Under the pieces are notes generated by a model. That model searched no databases and was not told the origin of the DNA. It saw only the letters and a list, made by a program, of their open reading frames with translations. Source: an uncultured Clostridia bacterium (lineage in GTDB: Bacteria > Bacillota > Clostridia > Christensenellales > CAG-917). From it: a DNA stretch of 26,458 nucleotides. A program made the translations under genes and the position numbers. Position 1 is the first letter of the stretch. Each line of letters opens with the position of its first letter. Positions 1 through 8,800 of this stretch are shown piece after piece. The stretch spans positions 1 through 26,458 of the forward strand of contig CAMWIB010000004.1 in NCBI GenBank assembly GCA_947174215.1, written 5' to 3'.

Positions 1-1
1 A

Positions 2-526
2 AAATATACTCCGCCAAAGAGTGGGTTATATAATGTTGAGACTGGCGGCTTGCAATTCAAAGTATATGATGATTCTTATAGGCTGATTGAAAAAGCAGGA
101 AACAACGCAGTATTTTTGCGAAAAGCTGATAATAAAGAATATTTCATTGTATTACAAAACAACAAATCGCCTAATCTGACTATTACTAATTTTAAGGTTG
201 AAGAAATGAATCTTGAAAGAATCTCGGTCGATGCTTACAATGAGAATTCTCCCAAATCAGTTGGCGGAAAAGCTGGTGATGTACAGTTCTACTTATTGGA
301 TATAAAAGACGAGGGGAAGTACATTATGTGGCTTGCAGGAGTTAATGGCAATAAAGAAATTAAATGCAACATTTTAGATGTACAAACATTCGGCGGTGGA
401 ATTTTACAATCGCTTATTGTTGGCGGTGAAACTTGCGGATATGAATGTTCATTTTCCGAGAATCAATATTTTTTGATTTTGGAGTATAACGAAGATAAAC
501 AAGCACAACTATATTTTGTGCATTAA
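2..526 (+). CDS. Unknown protein, 5' end outside the window
   Basis: I do not recognise this gene. The frame is already open at base 2 and reads K-Y-T-P-P-K-S-G-L-Y-N-V-E-T-G-G before the TTG at 50, so the gene begins upstream and the TTG is not a convincing start; no ribosome binding site precedes it. At least 174 residues are visible, ending in L-Y-F-V-H. The visible part is acidic with alternating hydrophobic and polar residues, suggesting a beta-rich soluble domain. There is no signal peptide, membrane segment or catalytic motif in this part. Codon use is clearly more A+T rich than in the large genes further right, as in the next three genes, which suggests accessory or acquired DNA. It could be an immunity-like or ligand-binding protein, but nothing in the sequence proves that. 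Confidence 0.6.
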   Translation, partial: KYTPPKSGLYNVETGGLQFKVYDDSYRLIEKAGNNAVFLRKADNKEYFIVLQNNKSPNLTITNFKVEEMNLERISVDAYNENSPKSVGGKAGDVQFYLLDIKDEGKYIMWLAGVNGNKEIKCNILDVQTFGGGILQSLIVGGETCGYECSFSENQYFLILEYNEDKQAQLYFVH

Positions 527-540
527 ATAAAATATGGCAG

Positions 541-563
541 ACGGTTTACAAAAACACCGTTTT
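541..563 (+). terminator. Possible weak terminator after the unknown gene
   Basis: A 5-bp stem, ACGGT at 541-545 and ACCGT at 556-560, is followed by a short T run. It starts 15 bases after the stop codon of the first gene. The stem is short, so this is tentative. Confidence 0.3.
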
Positions 564-634
564 AGTGCCTATCATCCAAATCACGCAATTTGACATTTCA
601 CTACAATAGTTTAATGGAATATAAAAATAAGCTA

Positions 635-835
635 CTAATCAGTAAGCCCTAAAAGATAATCAGCTGTAACCCCAAAGTATTTACAAAGTGCTATAACATA
701 GCTTATTTTGGGTTCGTTTACGCCGTTTTCCCAATAGCAGATAGCAGAATAGGTAGTACCGATAATCTTTCCTAACGCTTTCTGGCTAAGGTTTCTTGAT
801 ATTCTTAATTCTTTTAATCTCTTTTGAAATTTCAT
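635..835 (-). CDS. Small XRE/Cro-CI family repressor
   Basis: A 66-residue DNA-binding protein that is essentially only an HTH_3 (Cro/C1-type) domain. The N-terminal RLKELRISRNLSQKALGKIIG, the turn and recognition helix around T-T-Y-S-A-I-C-Y-W-E-N-G and the final ADYLLGLTD are standard for the family. It has no extra sensor, protease or oligomerisation domain. The ATG at 835 has no Shine-Dalgarno sequence. A TAGAAT box on the minus strand (847-842) puts the expected transcription start at about the A of the ATG, so the mRNA may be leaderless like lambda cI from PRM; this is inference. It is divergent from the Cys-rich gene at 931, and three CAAG-N4-CTTG palindromes lie in the 95-bp gap. It very likely represses the rightward genes and perhaps itself. 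Confidence 0.88.
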   Translation of the reverse strand: MKFQKRLKELRISRNLSQKALGKIIGTTYSAICYWENGVNEPKISYVIALCKYFGVTADYLLGLTD

Positions 836-841
836 AAATAC

Positions 842-847
842 ATTCTA
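842..847 (-). promoter_or_regulatory. Possible -10 box for a leaderless repressor transcript
   Basis: The minus strand reads TAGAAT at 847-842, seven bases before the ATG at 835. No good -35 box is found at 16-18 bp. That would fit a weak promoter needing activation, as lambda PRM does, but it also makes the call uncertain. Confidence 0.35.
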
Positions 848-859
848 CAAGAAAACTTG
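848..859. promoter_or_regulatory. Operator-like palindrome O1
   Basis: CAAGAAAACTTG has perfect CAAG/CTTG arms with a 4-bp centre. It is the copy nearest the repressor gene, just upstream of its putative -10 box, so binding here could control the repressor's own transcription. Confidence 0.6.
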
Positions 860-868
860 ATGTAAGTG

Positions 869-897
869 TTGACAATCAAGAATTCTTGACGTACAAT
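869..897 (+). promoter_or_regulatory. Consensus sigma-70 promoter for the Cys-rich/membrane protein operon
   Basis: TTGACA at 869-874 and TACAAT at 892-897 are separated by 17 bp, close to the ideal. The expected start is near 904. Palindrome O2 fills the spacer and O3 covers the start site, so repressor binding would block RNA polymerase. Confidence 0.8.
876..889. promoter_or_regulatory. Operator palindrome O2
   Basis: TCAAGAATTCTTGA is a perfect 14-bp palindrome inside the -35/-10 spacer of the rightward promoter. Its centre is 29 bp from O1 and 26 bp from O3. Confidence 0.75.
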
Positions 898-902
898 ATC
901 AA

Positions 903-914
903 CAAGAATTCTTG
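903..914. promoter_or_regulatory. Operator palindrome O3
   Basis: CAAGAATTCTTG is a perfect 12-bp palindrome lying at the expected transcription start of the rightward promoter. It has the same core as O2. Confidence 0.75.
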
Positions 915-930
915 AATTACGGAGAGAACA

Positions 931-1239
931 ATGAGTCAAGTAAAAGAATGTTGGAATTGTCGGTTTTATAGAGCGTATTATAAAAAAGGCTTTTGTACCT
1001 TTGTGAAGCTAAAAGTAGGGTGGTGTGGAATGAAACATACATCGATTGAGGATAATCACAATACCTGTGGTCGGTGGGATAAAATTGTGCGCATACCCGA
1101 GCTTCGAAAAACGGTTGCATTAAAAAAGCTGAATCAAAGCGTAGATATACTTTGTGAGATAAAACAGATTTTATTGGAAGACCAAGAAGAATCTCGTTCC
1201 TATGGTTGCAACGCCCAAACCCAAACTATAAAAGAATGA
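931..1239 (+). CDS. Small Cys-rich protein, putative metal-binding
   Basis: A 102-residue protein that I cannot assign to a named family. The first 50 residues carry C7-x2-C10, C22, C32 and C46 plus H36 and H43, set among aromatic residues (CWNCRFYRAYYKKGFC), which suggests a small zinc- or iron-binding fold. The second half is predicted helical (VALKKLNQSVDILCEIKQIL) and may form a coiled coil or partner surface. The start is the ATG at 931, four bases after GGAGAG. It is the first gene after the repressor-controlled promoter, so it is likely the main regulated product, with the membrane protein at 1299 second in the operon after a 59-bp gap. Codon use is A+T rich. It could be a stress, toxin-like or host-interaction protein; the sequence does not decide. 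Confidence 0.75.
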   Translation: MSQVKECWNCRFYRAYYKKGFCTFVKLKVGWCGMKHTSIEDNHNTCGRWDKIVRIPELRKTVALKKLNQSVDILCEIKQILLEDQEESRSYGCNAQTQTIKE

Positions 1240-1298
1240 TATTTGTATAGAATCTTCAATCCTACGCATACTACCAGTACTACGAAAAGGAGGTGCGT

Positions 1299-1535
1299 AT
1301 GGACGAGAGAAATATGGTAAAGAAGATGACTCAGCTTAGCAATATGAACGTGATGATACTTTTCATTCTCATTTCATTCATAGCGTTATCAGTTGGTCTT
1401 GCATTCTTTTTCCTCGTGCCGGGCGGCGTCGGTTATGGTGTAGGCATTGCGATGTTCGTCGTAGCGGGGTTGCTGTTCGTCATTGGCGAAGTCAATTATT
1501 TTGCCAAGTGGAGACGTATCGAAATGCAACAATAA
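1299..1535 (+). CDS. Small membrane protein with two transmembrane helices
   Basis: A 78-residue protein with a short charged N-terminus (MDERNMVKKMTQL), two hydrophobic segments at about residues 17-38 and 42-62 joined by a Gly-rich turn (VPGGVGYGVG), and a basic tail (AKWRRIEMQQ). This is a two-helix hairpin with both ends probably in the cytoplasm. The start is the ATG at 1299, five bases after AGGAGG; the in-frame GTG at 1293 overlaps that site and is rejected. The family is not recognised. It follows the Cys-rich gene by 59 bp with no terminator between, so both likely share the operator-controlled promoter. A strong terminator follows at 1550. It could be a holin-like or small stress membrane protein, without evidence for either. 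Confidence 0.7.
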   Translation: MDERNMVKKMTQLSNMNVMILFILISFIALSVGLAFFFLVPGGVGYGVGIAMFVVAGLLFVIGEVNYFAKWRRIEMQQ

Positions 1536-1549
1536 GTAGTTTGGATATG

Positions 1550-1576
1550 AAAAAAGCACCGATATAGTGCTTTTTT
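1550..1576 (+). terminator. Intrinsic terminator of the small operon
   Basis: AAAAAAGCAC at 1550-1559 pairs with GTGCTTTTTT at 1567-1576 around a 7-base loop and ends in six T. It is 14 bases after the membrane-protein stop codon. The A/T symmetry would let it work in both directions. Confidence 0.85.
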
Positions 1577-1584
1577 CATTTATT

Positions 1585-1615
1585 GGGGTCCCCGCAAACG
1601 TCCCTGTTTGTGGGG
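1585..1615 (+). repeat. 31-bp hairpin repeat, copy 1
   Basis: The pattern is GGGG-Y-CCCC-R-CAAAC, loop GTCCCT, then GTTTGTGGGG. The arms 1590-1599 and 1606-1615 pair over 10 bp with one G-U. The same 31 bp, with the same loop and orientation, recur at 14746 and 22246. This copy starts eight bases after a terminator T run. Confidence 0.85.
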
Positions 1616-1758
1616 TTTGATTTGATATTTTACATATTTTTTGCAACACAATTTAAGTGTTTGACTGTTAGTTAAGTCTGTCTGCCGTCTATCACCTATA
1701 TTATTTCAGCCGCTCATATTAAGATGGTTTGGACGGATAATTATGGCGTATCGCTTTA
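1616..1758. other. Intergenic gap between convergent genes
   Basis: An A+T-rich spacer between the repeat and the stop codon of the leftward lipoprotein gene. I see no gene and no clear terminator for the leftward gene in it. Confidence 0.5.
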
Positions 1759-4700
1759 TCAGATTTCCTTTGCTGTCCATTCGCCGTTCGAATACTCGTA
1801 CGAAGTTCCTGCCTGCACCGTTACGGGCGTATCGCCGACTACTTTGAGTTGTGCGGTTTTTTCTATTTTCGCCGTTTCGTACCAAATTTGGGAGAGTCCG
1901 CCAAGCGAGCCGCTCGGTTTACCTGCAATACCTTCTTTGGTGGTTATTGTGAGCGTAACGCCGTTTTGGATATTTACGCGTGCGCCGTTCACGCCCGAGA
2001 TAACACCCGCAATAGCCGCGTTTTCTTCAACTTTGAGAACTCCCTTTATCATCAGAACAGCGTCGCCCTTGCCGTAGGGATAGCAGGTGACGGCTTCGGG
2101 TATTTCACCCGTTATAGGCTGATTGGTGCTTGTGTCAATCTGGTGTTGGTCTTTCCAATCTCCCGTATACACAGTGAGTCCTGCGCCGCTGTTGAGAATA
2201 AGTTCGCCGCCGTTTTCCACCGTAACGTGTGCGCCCGGCAACAGCTTGAACGTGTTTGATGTGGAGAGTGTTCCGAACACGTGCAAATCAATGATATAGC
2301 TTATCGGGCAGTAGACGTCCGCCATATCCACCGTTGCAGTGATGCCCATTGTAACGGTGAGCTTAATCGAACCGATTGACACTTTGCCATAGATATTTAC
2401 CGTAAGCTGAGGCGTATCCCAGCCGCAAGCACCGTTGTGCTTGACGGTTATATGCGCGCCAACGTCGAGATTGAGCAGAGCGCCGCTTGTTGATACTATC
2501 TTGACTGCCGTCGTATTGTGCTTGCCGCTTGCATACAGGTCACAATATGCTACGACCGTCGCACCATAGGCGATAGCTTGCGATACCTGCACGTTTGGCA
2601 TGTCGAATATGTTGAAGGGAGCAATTCCACCCTTTTGATAGGTTCCAACCGTATTTGTGCCGCCGCCGAAATCGTGTACGACGAAGTTATGTTTGAGCGT
2701 GCCGCCGTTCTGCACAAGGAGATGTCCTTCGCCGAGGATAAAGCCACCCATACAGTCAACCACGCCGTTTTCATCAACGACTATTTCGGTGTTGCTTTCA
2801 AGTTCGATTATGCTGTGCATACCCGTCGTATGTCCCTGATATGCACCGCCCGCCTGACCAATCTCGCCGCCGATAGCAAGCGTGCCTACGACTGTGATAG
2901 TCACGCCGCTCTTTACCGTGAGCGTGTAGAGAAGGTTTTCCGTCCTCGGATTGATGTAGCGAAGCACCGTAGCGTAATCGAGAGTGGAGTATGATGAGAA
3001 CGTACCGTCCTCGCGGTATGGAAGAATAAAGGTTGTACCGCTCTTTATCGCCACCGAGTGAGTTAGGAACGCGTTGCCGATAAGTACGACGTTTCCGCCA
3101 ACTTCGAGCGCGTCCTCAACCGTATAATAAACTCTGCCGATTCTTGCGGCGCGTATCTTCACAGTTACATTCTTTTCTGCTGGCAGGAAGTTCTGTGATT
3201 CCGCGGTGGAGATTGTTATATCGTATATACCGCCGTCCTTGCCGCTTGCAATATTAAGCGAGGGAACAACGCCGTCTATGTTCGTCGTAGTCGGATTGAT
3301 TTCCGTCATAAAGTCGAATACTCTGCCCGAATAGTCAAGCTCGAATACGGTCTTCTCCGTTTCGATGATTGGCTTAGCCTTCGTCACGGTGAGAGTAGAG
3401 TTATTTGCCGATATATTGTAGTTTTTAAGCTCAACGCCATTGAGATTTACAAACACGGGGTAGCCGTCCTGCGTGACGGGAGAGCCTTGCGTGTACGTGG
3501 TTTCAATAGTTACCACGTCGTGGAGCATTGCGATTGTATCGTCATATTTGAAACCGTCCGCCTCGTATTTGAAATCCTCGCAAACCTCTGTGCCGAACGT
3601 AATGGGCTTATGTTCGAGTACGTTCACCGTCAAGGTAGCCTTGTTTACGGTGAGAGTGTTTTCTGTCAGTATTTCATATTTATCAGACGACAGTCCGTTT
3701 ATATGGAGTGCGAACACGCCTGCCGAGGGGTTATTTGCGTACTCGCAAGCAACGGACAGCGTACCTTGTACGACGTCCTCAAAACTATCTCCGTCAATCA
3801 AGCCATTATACGATAACATCGTATATATCGGCATTTCGTCACCATAGGTGATAGTGAAGTCGCCCGAAAGAGCTATGTTAAGCACGGGCTTTGTGGGCGG
3901 CGGTACAATCTGACCGCCGTTTATGACAAAGGTGTATTTAGTAGACGCTGTGACATAATTTTCTCTTGAAATGCGCACGTATACGTCGTGTTCGCCAATT
4001 TCCGTGAACGACGGCGCGGTTTCGTAGTAGTTTATGCCGTCAGTGGAGTATTCTACTGCGCACAAGCTTGTTGCAACTGCCACACCAGCGTTATGCGCCT
4101 GTCCGTCATACTTTACGGCGCTCGGGAGTGTATACTGTATCTGTGCGGGAGCTATCTGCGCAGTAATATTGTAATTTACGGTATAGTTTGCCGTGACGAT
4201 TCTGCTTGGGCTGTTCTCGTTTACGATTGATACGTTATAGATAACTATATTCGTAGGATATGCGTAGTCGCCGACGTTCGCCGCGAATGATTCCGCCGTA
4301 AAGTACAAAGTATGACCTTTAAGTAGTCCTTCCGACTTAATAAACTGCTTGTTTGCGCGATTGCCATCGTAGGTCTTGCTGATACTGTCGCTTATAGTAA
4401 CCGTTTTCTTTTGAACTGCTACGTCAAACGCAACCTCGCCGCCGTTCTCGTCCTGTACGGTATAGTTGTCAACGGTGAAGCCGAGAACTGCGTAATATCT
4501 TCCTGCGTCACTGCCTGCGGAGTAGTTGGTATCCGCAACCTCGACTTTCTTTATTACGCTTGCGTTATCCTCGTACTTGAAGCCGTTATAGGAAACGTCA
4601 AAGGTTAATGGCAGACTGTCGCCGAACGTCAGCTGCACGTTTGGAGTAGAAGCGGTAAGCGTAGCCTTCTCAACCGTTATTGATATATCCAAGGAGTTTT

Positions 4701-5658
4701 TCGCCGCCGTGGCTTCGCCGTTTATGTCCGTCGAAGCGGTGAGGATAAGCGTGACAGTGTATTCGCCCGCGGCAAGCTCGTAAAGGCGGATAGTCCTCGT
4801 AGTGCTTTTAACGGTGTCGTTAAATCTCCACGCGTACGTGTACGTAATGCCCGCGTAGTTCTGCGGCGATGAAGCGGTGAGCGTGAGTGTGTCACCGTAG
4901 ACGATTGACTTTGCGCCGCTTACGTTCGGCATAACGGGAGTTGCGGGCGACCAGTATGCGTAATATGTCGTTTCGCCGTCAAATACGCTTGATTCGCTGT
5001 AATCCTTGCCGTCCGCCGTTTTCCATTTGAAGAACACGTAGCCGAGCTTCGTTGGTTCGGCGGGACAGGGGATAGCCGAGCCGGACTTGCCTTTGTACGT
5101 CGCTACGACTTTTGCGCTCTCGCCCTTCGAGTCCATAAATACCGCTTGGCTGTCCGCCTTGACAATATTTGCATAGAGGTTCATAGACTGCGTTACGTGC
5201 GTATAATCGCCGCCGTTCCAGCCGTCCACTACGTCGCCCTCGGGGAGAAGGGAAGAGTACTGCTCGTACGTTGGCGGAGTTGCCGCCTGACCGTGGAGAA
5301 CTGTTACGGTGTGTATCTGCTGACTGTTTACGAAAAACGTAACGGTGTACCTGAGCGCGTTCCACTGCGCGTAAAGGTTAAGATTATCGCTAAGCGACTC
5401 GTACGGCGTATTGCCTTCCGCGTCGAGAGTCCAGCCGACAAAGGTATAGCCCTCTCGCGTAGGCGTAAACGGCGTTTCATCCGCTTTCATACTCTTGACT
5501 TCCGTCTTGCCGCTTCCGTCGTTCAGGTGGAAGGTTACGGTAAGACCGTTATCCGCGGATTGGGGCTTGTCGCAGGCGGCGAGAATACAAATGCTCGTCA
5601 AAAGCAACAGAGCGGCGACAAGTGTGATACACAGTTTTTTGAAACTAACGTGGCTCAT
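1759..5658 (-). CDS. Giant secreted lipoprotein with InlB B-type and MBG/YDG-like repeats
   Basis: A 1299-residue protein exported as a lipoprotein: basic start, hydrophobic stretch to residue 25 and lipobox LAAC with Cys29. Domains in order, roughly: InlB B-repeat-like modules at 39-235 (repeated G-Y-x-F-x-G/K-W and L-Y-A-Q/Y-W), a PKD/Ig-like unit near 245-325 (YGDTLTLTASS, YTYAWRF), several MBG/YDG-like beta modules to about 830 (ATLTASTPNVQLTFGD, ISKTYDGNR, FTITYGDEMP), then a Gly/Val-rich region that looks like a beta-helix to the end. No LPxTG motif is present, so anchoring is by lipid. The ATG at 5658 has GGGAG upstream. It faces the same way as the exporter operon but a 155-bp gap separates them, so it may have its own promoter. 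Function is probably adhesion or envelope structure; the ligand is unknown. Confidence 0.85.
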   Translation of the reverse strand: MSHVSFKKLCITLVAALLLLTSICILAACDKPQSADNGLTVTFHLNDGSGKTEVKSMKADETPFTPTREGYTFVGWTLDAEGNTPYESLSDNLNLYAQWNALRYTVTFFVNSQQIHTVTVLHGQAATPPTYEQYSSLLPEGDVVDGWNGGDYTHVTQSMNLYANIVKADSQAVFMDSKGESAKVVATYKGKSGSAIPCPAEPTKLGYVFFKWKTADGKDYSESSVFDGETTYYAYWSPATPVMPNVSGAKSIVYGDTLTLTASSPQNYAGITYTYAWRFNDTVKSTTRTIRLYELAAGEYTVTLILTASTDINGEATAAKNSLDISITVEKATLTASTPNVQLTFGDSLPLTFDVSYNGFKYEDNASVIKKVEVADTNYSAGSDAGRYYAVLGFTVDNYTVQDENGGEVAFDVAVQKKTVTISDSISKTYDGNRANKQFIKSEGLLKGHTLYFTAESFAANVGDYAYPTNIVIYNVSIVNENSPSRIVTANYTVNYNITAQIAPAQIQYTLPSAVKYDGQAHNAGVAVATSLCAVEYSTDGINYYETAPSFTEIGEHDVYVRISRENYVTASTKYTFVINGGQIVPPPTKPVLNIALSGDFTITYGDEMPIYTMLSYNGLIDGDSFEDVVQGTLSVACEYANNPSAGVFALHINGLSSDKYEILTENTLTVNKATLTVNVLEHKPITFGTEVCEDFKYEADGFKYDDTIAMLHDVVTIETTYTQGSPVTQDGYPVFVNLNGVELKNYNISANNSTLTVTKAKPIIETEKTVFELDYSGRVFDFMTEINPTTTNIDGVVPSLNIASGKDGGIYDITISTAESQNFLPAEKNVTVKIRAARIGRVYYTVEDALEVGGNVVLIGNAFLTHSVAIKSGTTFILPYREDGTFSSYSTLDYATVLRYINPRTENLLYTLTVKSGVTITVVGTLAIGGEIGQAGGAYQGHTTGMHSIIELESNTEIVVDENGVVDCMGGFILGEGHLLVQNGGTLKHNFVVHDFGGGTNTVGTYQKGGIAPFNIFDMPNVQVSQAIAYGATVVAYCDLYASGKHNTTAVKIVSTSGALLNLDVGAHITVKHNGACGWDTPQLTVNIYGKVSIGSIKLTVTMGITATVDMADVYCPISYIIDLHVFGTLSTSNTFKLLPGAHVTVENGGELILNSGAGLTVYTGDWKDQHQIDTSTNQPITGEIPEAVTCYPYGKGDAVLMIKGVLKVEENAAIAGVISGVNGARVNIQNGVTLTITTKEGIAGKPSGSLGGLSQIWYETAKIEKTAQLKVVGDTPVTVQAGTSYEYSNGEWTAKEI

Positions 5659-5762
5659 AATATCTCCCGATATAAGTCTTTTGTGTTGTTATAAGTGTTA
5701 TTGCTATACTACGATATATTCGGCGCACTTTCGCCTCGTGAGAAAGCGAAATGTAAATGCGG

Positions 5763-5789
5763 AATATATAAATACGGTGTTTATATATT
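5763..5789. repeat. A+T-rich inverted repeat between the two giant surface-protein genes
   Basis: AATATATAAA at 5763-5772 is perfectly complementary to TTTATATATT at 5780-5789 around a 7-base loop. It lies just after the stop codon of the upstream gene (leftward direction). It has no GC in the stem, so it is a poor terminator and could be a regulatory or processing site. Confidence 0.4.
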
Positions 5790-5813
5790 TATTTGTCGTG
5801 CTTAAAGTCCGTT

Positions 5814-8800
5814 TTATGAGTTATGGCTATATTCGCTCGTTGCGTCGAACATCACGAAGCGGAAGCTTTCCATACCTGCGGCAAGCGGCAGGAGCGTACC
5901 CTGCTGTTTGAGGTTGCTATCCTGCGAGTTTTTGAGGATTGTGAGGTTGACAACGTATTCGTTCATCTTTTCGAAGGTATATTCCGAGGTGTCAAGGATA
6001 GAGTAGTTCTTGCCGCCTCCATAGAATGCTATGCCGCCGTGCGCGTACGAGTTATTGCCGTCCGTGGCGATAAGGTTTTTATAATCCTCGCCGCCGAACT
6101 CCTGTACGGCTTTCAGCATTTCCGCGATGTTTAAGGATAGGAAGGCAAGCGAATCTCTGCTCGCGTCCGACTCAATCAGCGTTGAGCTGTCGATAGAGGA
6201 CACCGTTTTCCAGTCCGCAAGCACCACTTTGCCGACAAGACGGAGAAGTGCGGGATAGCTCGTTGCGGCAAGATTCTGCCAACCGTCGAGGTGGAATATC
6301 TCGTCACCTGCGAGCATAGGTCCTGCGAAGTGGCTTTCAACGCCAACCGCAAACAGACCGCTCGTGCGCAGGGTGCTGTCTTTCAGCGTAATTTCGGTGA
6401 GAATATAGTTCGTCGTAAAGAACTCGTCGTTGATATAGTCGTCGCACGCGGAGGAGTTATAGTCCGCGTATTCGTTTCCGCTTGCGTCAAGAAGTGACGG
6501 CTCGGGCGTTTCGAGAGTGCCGCGAAGCGCGCGGTTCGTACCCGTTTTAAGGATGAACTCTCTCGCGTTTTGAAGAATACAGTTATCAACCGTGACGTTT
6601 ATCTTTTCCGCCCATACGTCAACCTCGCTATCGTCCGCAACGCCGTATCTGCCGAAAGCGCGAAGTACGGTTCTGCCATTCATAACGCGCGAGTTTTTGA
6701 CGGTAGCGTCTGACATAATTTCAAGCGTAGTACCCATATTGTTGAGCAAGGACAGGTTTATACTTCCGTCGTCATAAAGGGTCTGGTCGTCACAGCCTTT
6801 GAGTACGGCGTTGTCAATGGTAACTCCGTCCGTGCGTACGAGGAATACTATATTATCCTGCGCCTTGACCGCGGCAAGCTTAATGCCCCCCGAGCTTGTT
6901 GCCACAAAGTCGAGCGGACCGTTGAACACGGAAAACTCATACGGCTTATCAGTTGCGTCAAGAGTATTCGTGATGTATTCCGCATTTACGGTATGCCCGT
7001 TGCCATATAGGTCTGCGGTTATGTCAAGGCAGTATCTGACGGTAGGCTGAGAATAGCCGAGGTTTTTATAGTACGTCCAATCCGCCGTAGTGTTTATTTC
7101 GTCCGTGTAGGCGAGTAGCTTTTCACGCATTATCTCGTCGCTGTACTTTTGCATACGAGTGCCGTTTGAACTTACGTCAAACAGTTGCTCGCCAAGGTAA
7201 ATATCCTTTTCAAGTACTACGGCGCGGTTAATTTTATAAGCCGCGCGAAGTCCTTCGTCGCTTGACGTCAGCACGCCGTCAACGGCGGTAAACGTGAAGG
7301 TTGCGTTATTTGTGCCGAACAAGTAGCCGTATTTCCATATAGCCGTCACTGTCACTATCCCCGTTCCGTGTGCGGTGATATAAACTGCGTTCTGGTCGCA
7401 GTAAACGGTTGCAAGGCTTTCGTCAGATGAGAAGAAGTCTATATTCTCAATAGCGACGGTGTTGCCGCTCTTGTCGTAAGCGCGGAATTTTGATATATAC
7501 GTGTTTTTCTCAAACATGCCGTTTTCATAGCGGTGGCTTGCCACTGCAAGATTTCCCATACCATAGGTGTCCGCATTTTCGGCGAACAGCAAAGAGGTGT
7601 AGCCTTGTATAGATATGAGCGTTCTTTCCTCCACGCCCGTCGCAGTGATATTGCCCTCGCCGTCGAAGGAAGTCCAGCTTAGCGACAGCGTGGTTTCGCC
7701 AACGCCGACGGCTTTTATAAAGCACGCGTCGCCGCTTGCGGATGAAACAGTGAATATAGAATTGTCGTCAACGCTCCAAGCGTACAGTACGCGCGCGTCG
7801 TACGGTTCTATTGAAGCGACGAGCCTGATTGTAGAATCGGCGGCGGCATAAATATCCCCTCTGCCGCTCGATGAAGTCGGAGAGAATATGGATACGTTAA
7901 AGTCCGCGTAGTCTACAAAGAATTGGTACTGCTCGCCACCCACGTACAGCGTGTAGGGTACGGAAGTCGGTTCGGCGTACGCCTGCGACAAATACATAGT
8001 GATGAAAAACGCATTGTCTGCGCCTTCCGCCTTCGATACGCTGAACGAACTAAGACCGCTAAGTGCGCTCACGATTATATCGTTTTGGTCGATTGCCTTT
8101 GCGGACTGAACGCTGAACGTGACGGAGTTCTTTCTGAGCGAAGAGGGTATACGCGCCTGCGAGGTTGCGTCGCTACCGTCTATCGTCACCGCTCCTGATG
8201 GGAGAACTGTCACGGCTATCGTCTTTTTGAGTATTGAAGTTGTGCTTTGTACGGACATCGTAACTACTGCCGTCCCGCCAAATCGGGCGATAAACGTGCC
8301 GTTTGAGCCATTAAAGTCCAAGATTGTGGAATTATTGCACTCGTAGGTCGCGTGCGCGGTGAAGATGGTGGAGGGGAAGTAGCTGCCGCTCATCATATAG
8401 CGACCGCTTGAAAGAGTGACTGCGTAATCGGTTTCCGTGCCGACGCTAAGCCCAAAGGTATTGCCCGTTTTATCAGAAATGACGGGGGTGAAATTCGTCG
8501 CTCCGCTTGCCGTTACGTTGAACATTACGCTGTCGGAGTGGTTGCCGTCGCGGCTCGTATACGTCAGCTTTGCCTGACCTACGCCGTGCAGACGGAACGC
8601 GCCGTCCCTGTCGCGGGTGACGATATCGCTACTTTCGTTGCCGTCCGTGTCTGTTATTGAGAGAGTGTATTCTCTGTTTTTTGCAACCAAGGGCTGAACC
8701 TCTACGCCGAGGTCTGACTCGTAGAGCGGAGAGGAGTAGTCCGCAAGGTCAAAGACGAATACGCCGTCGTTTCCTTTATTTGTGATAATTATGCCGGTTA

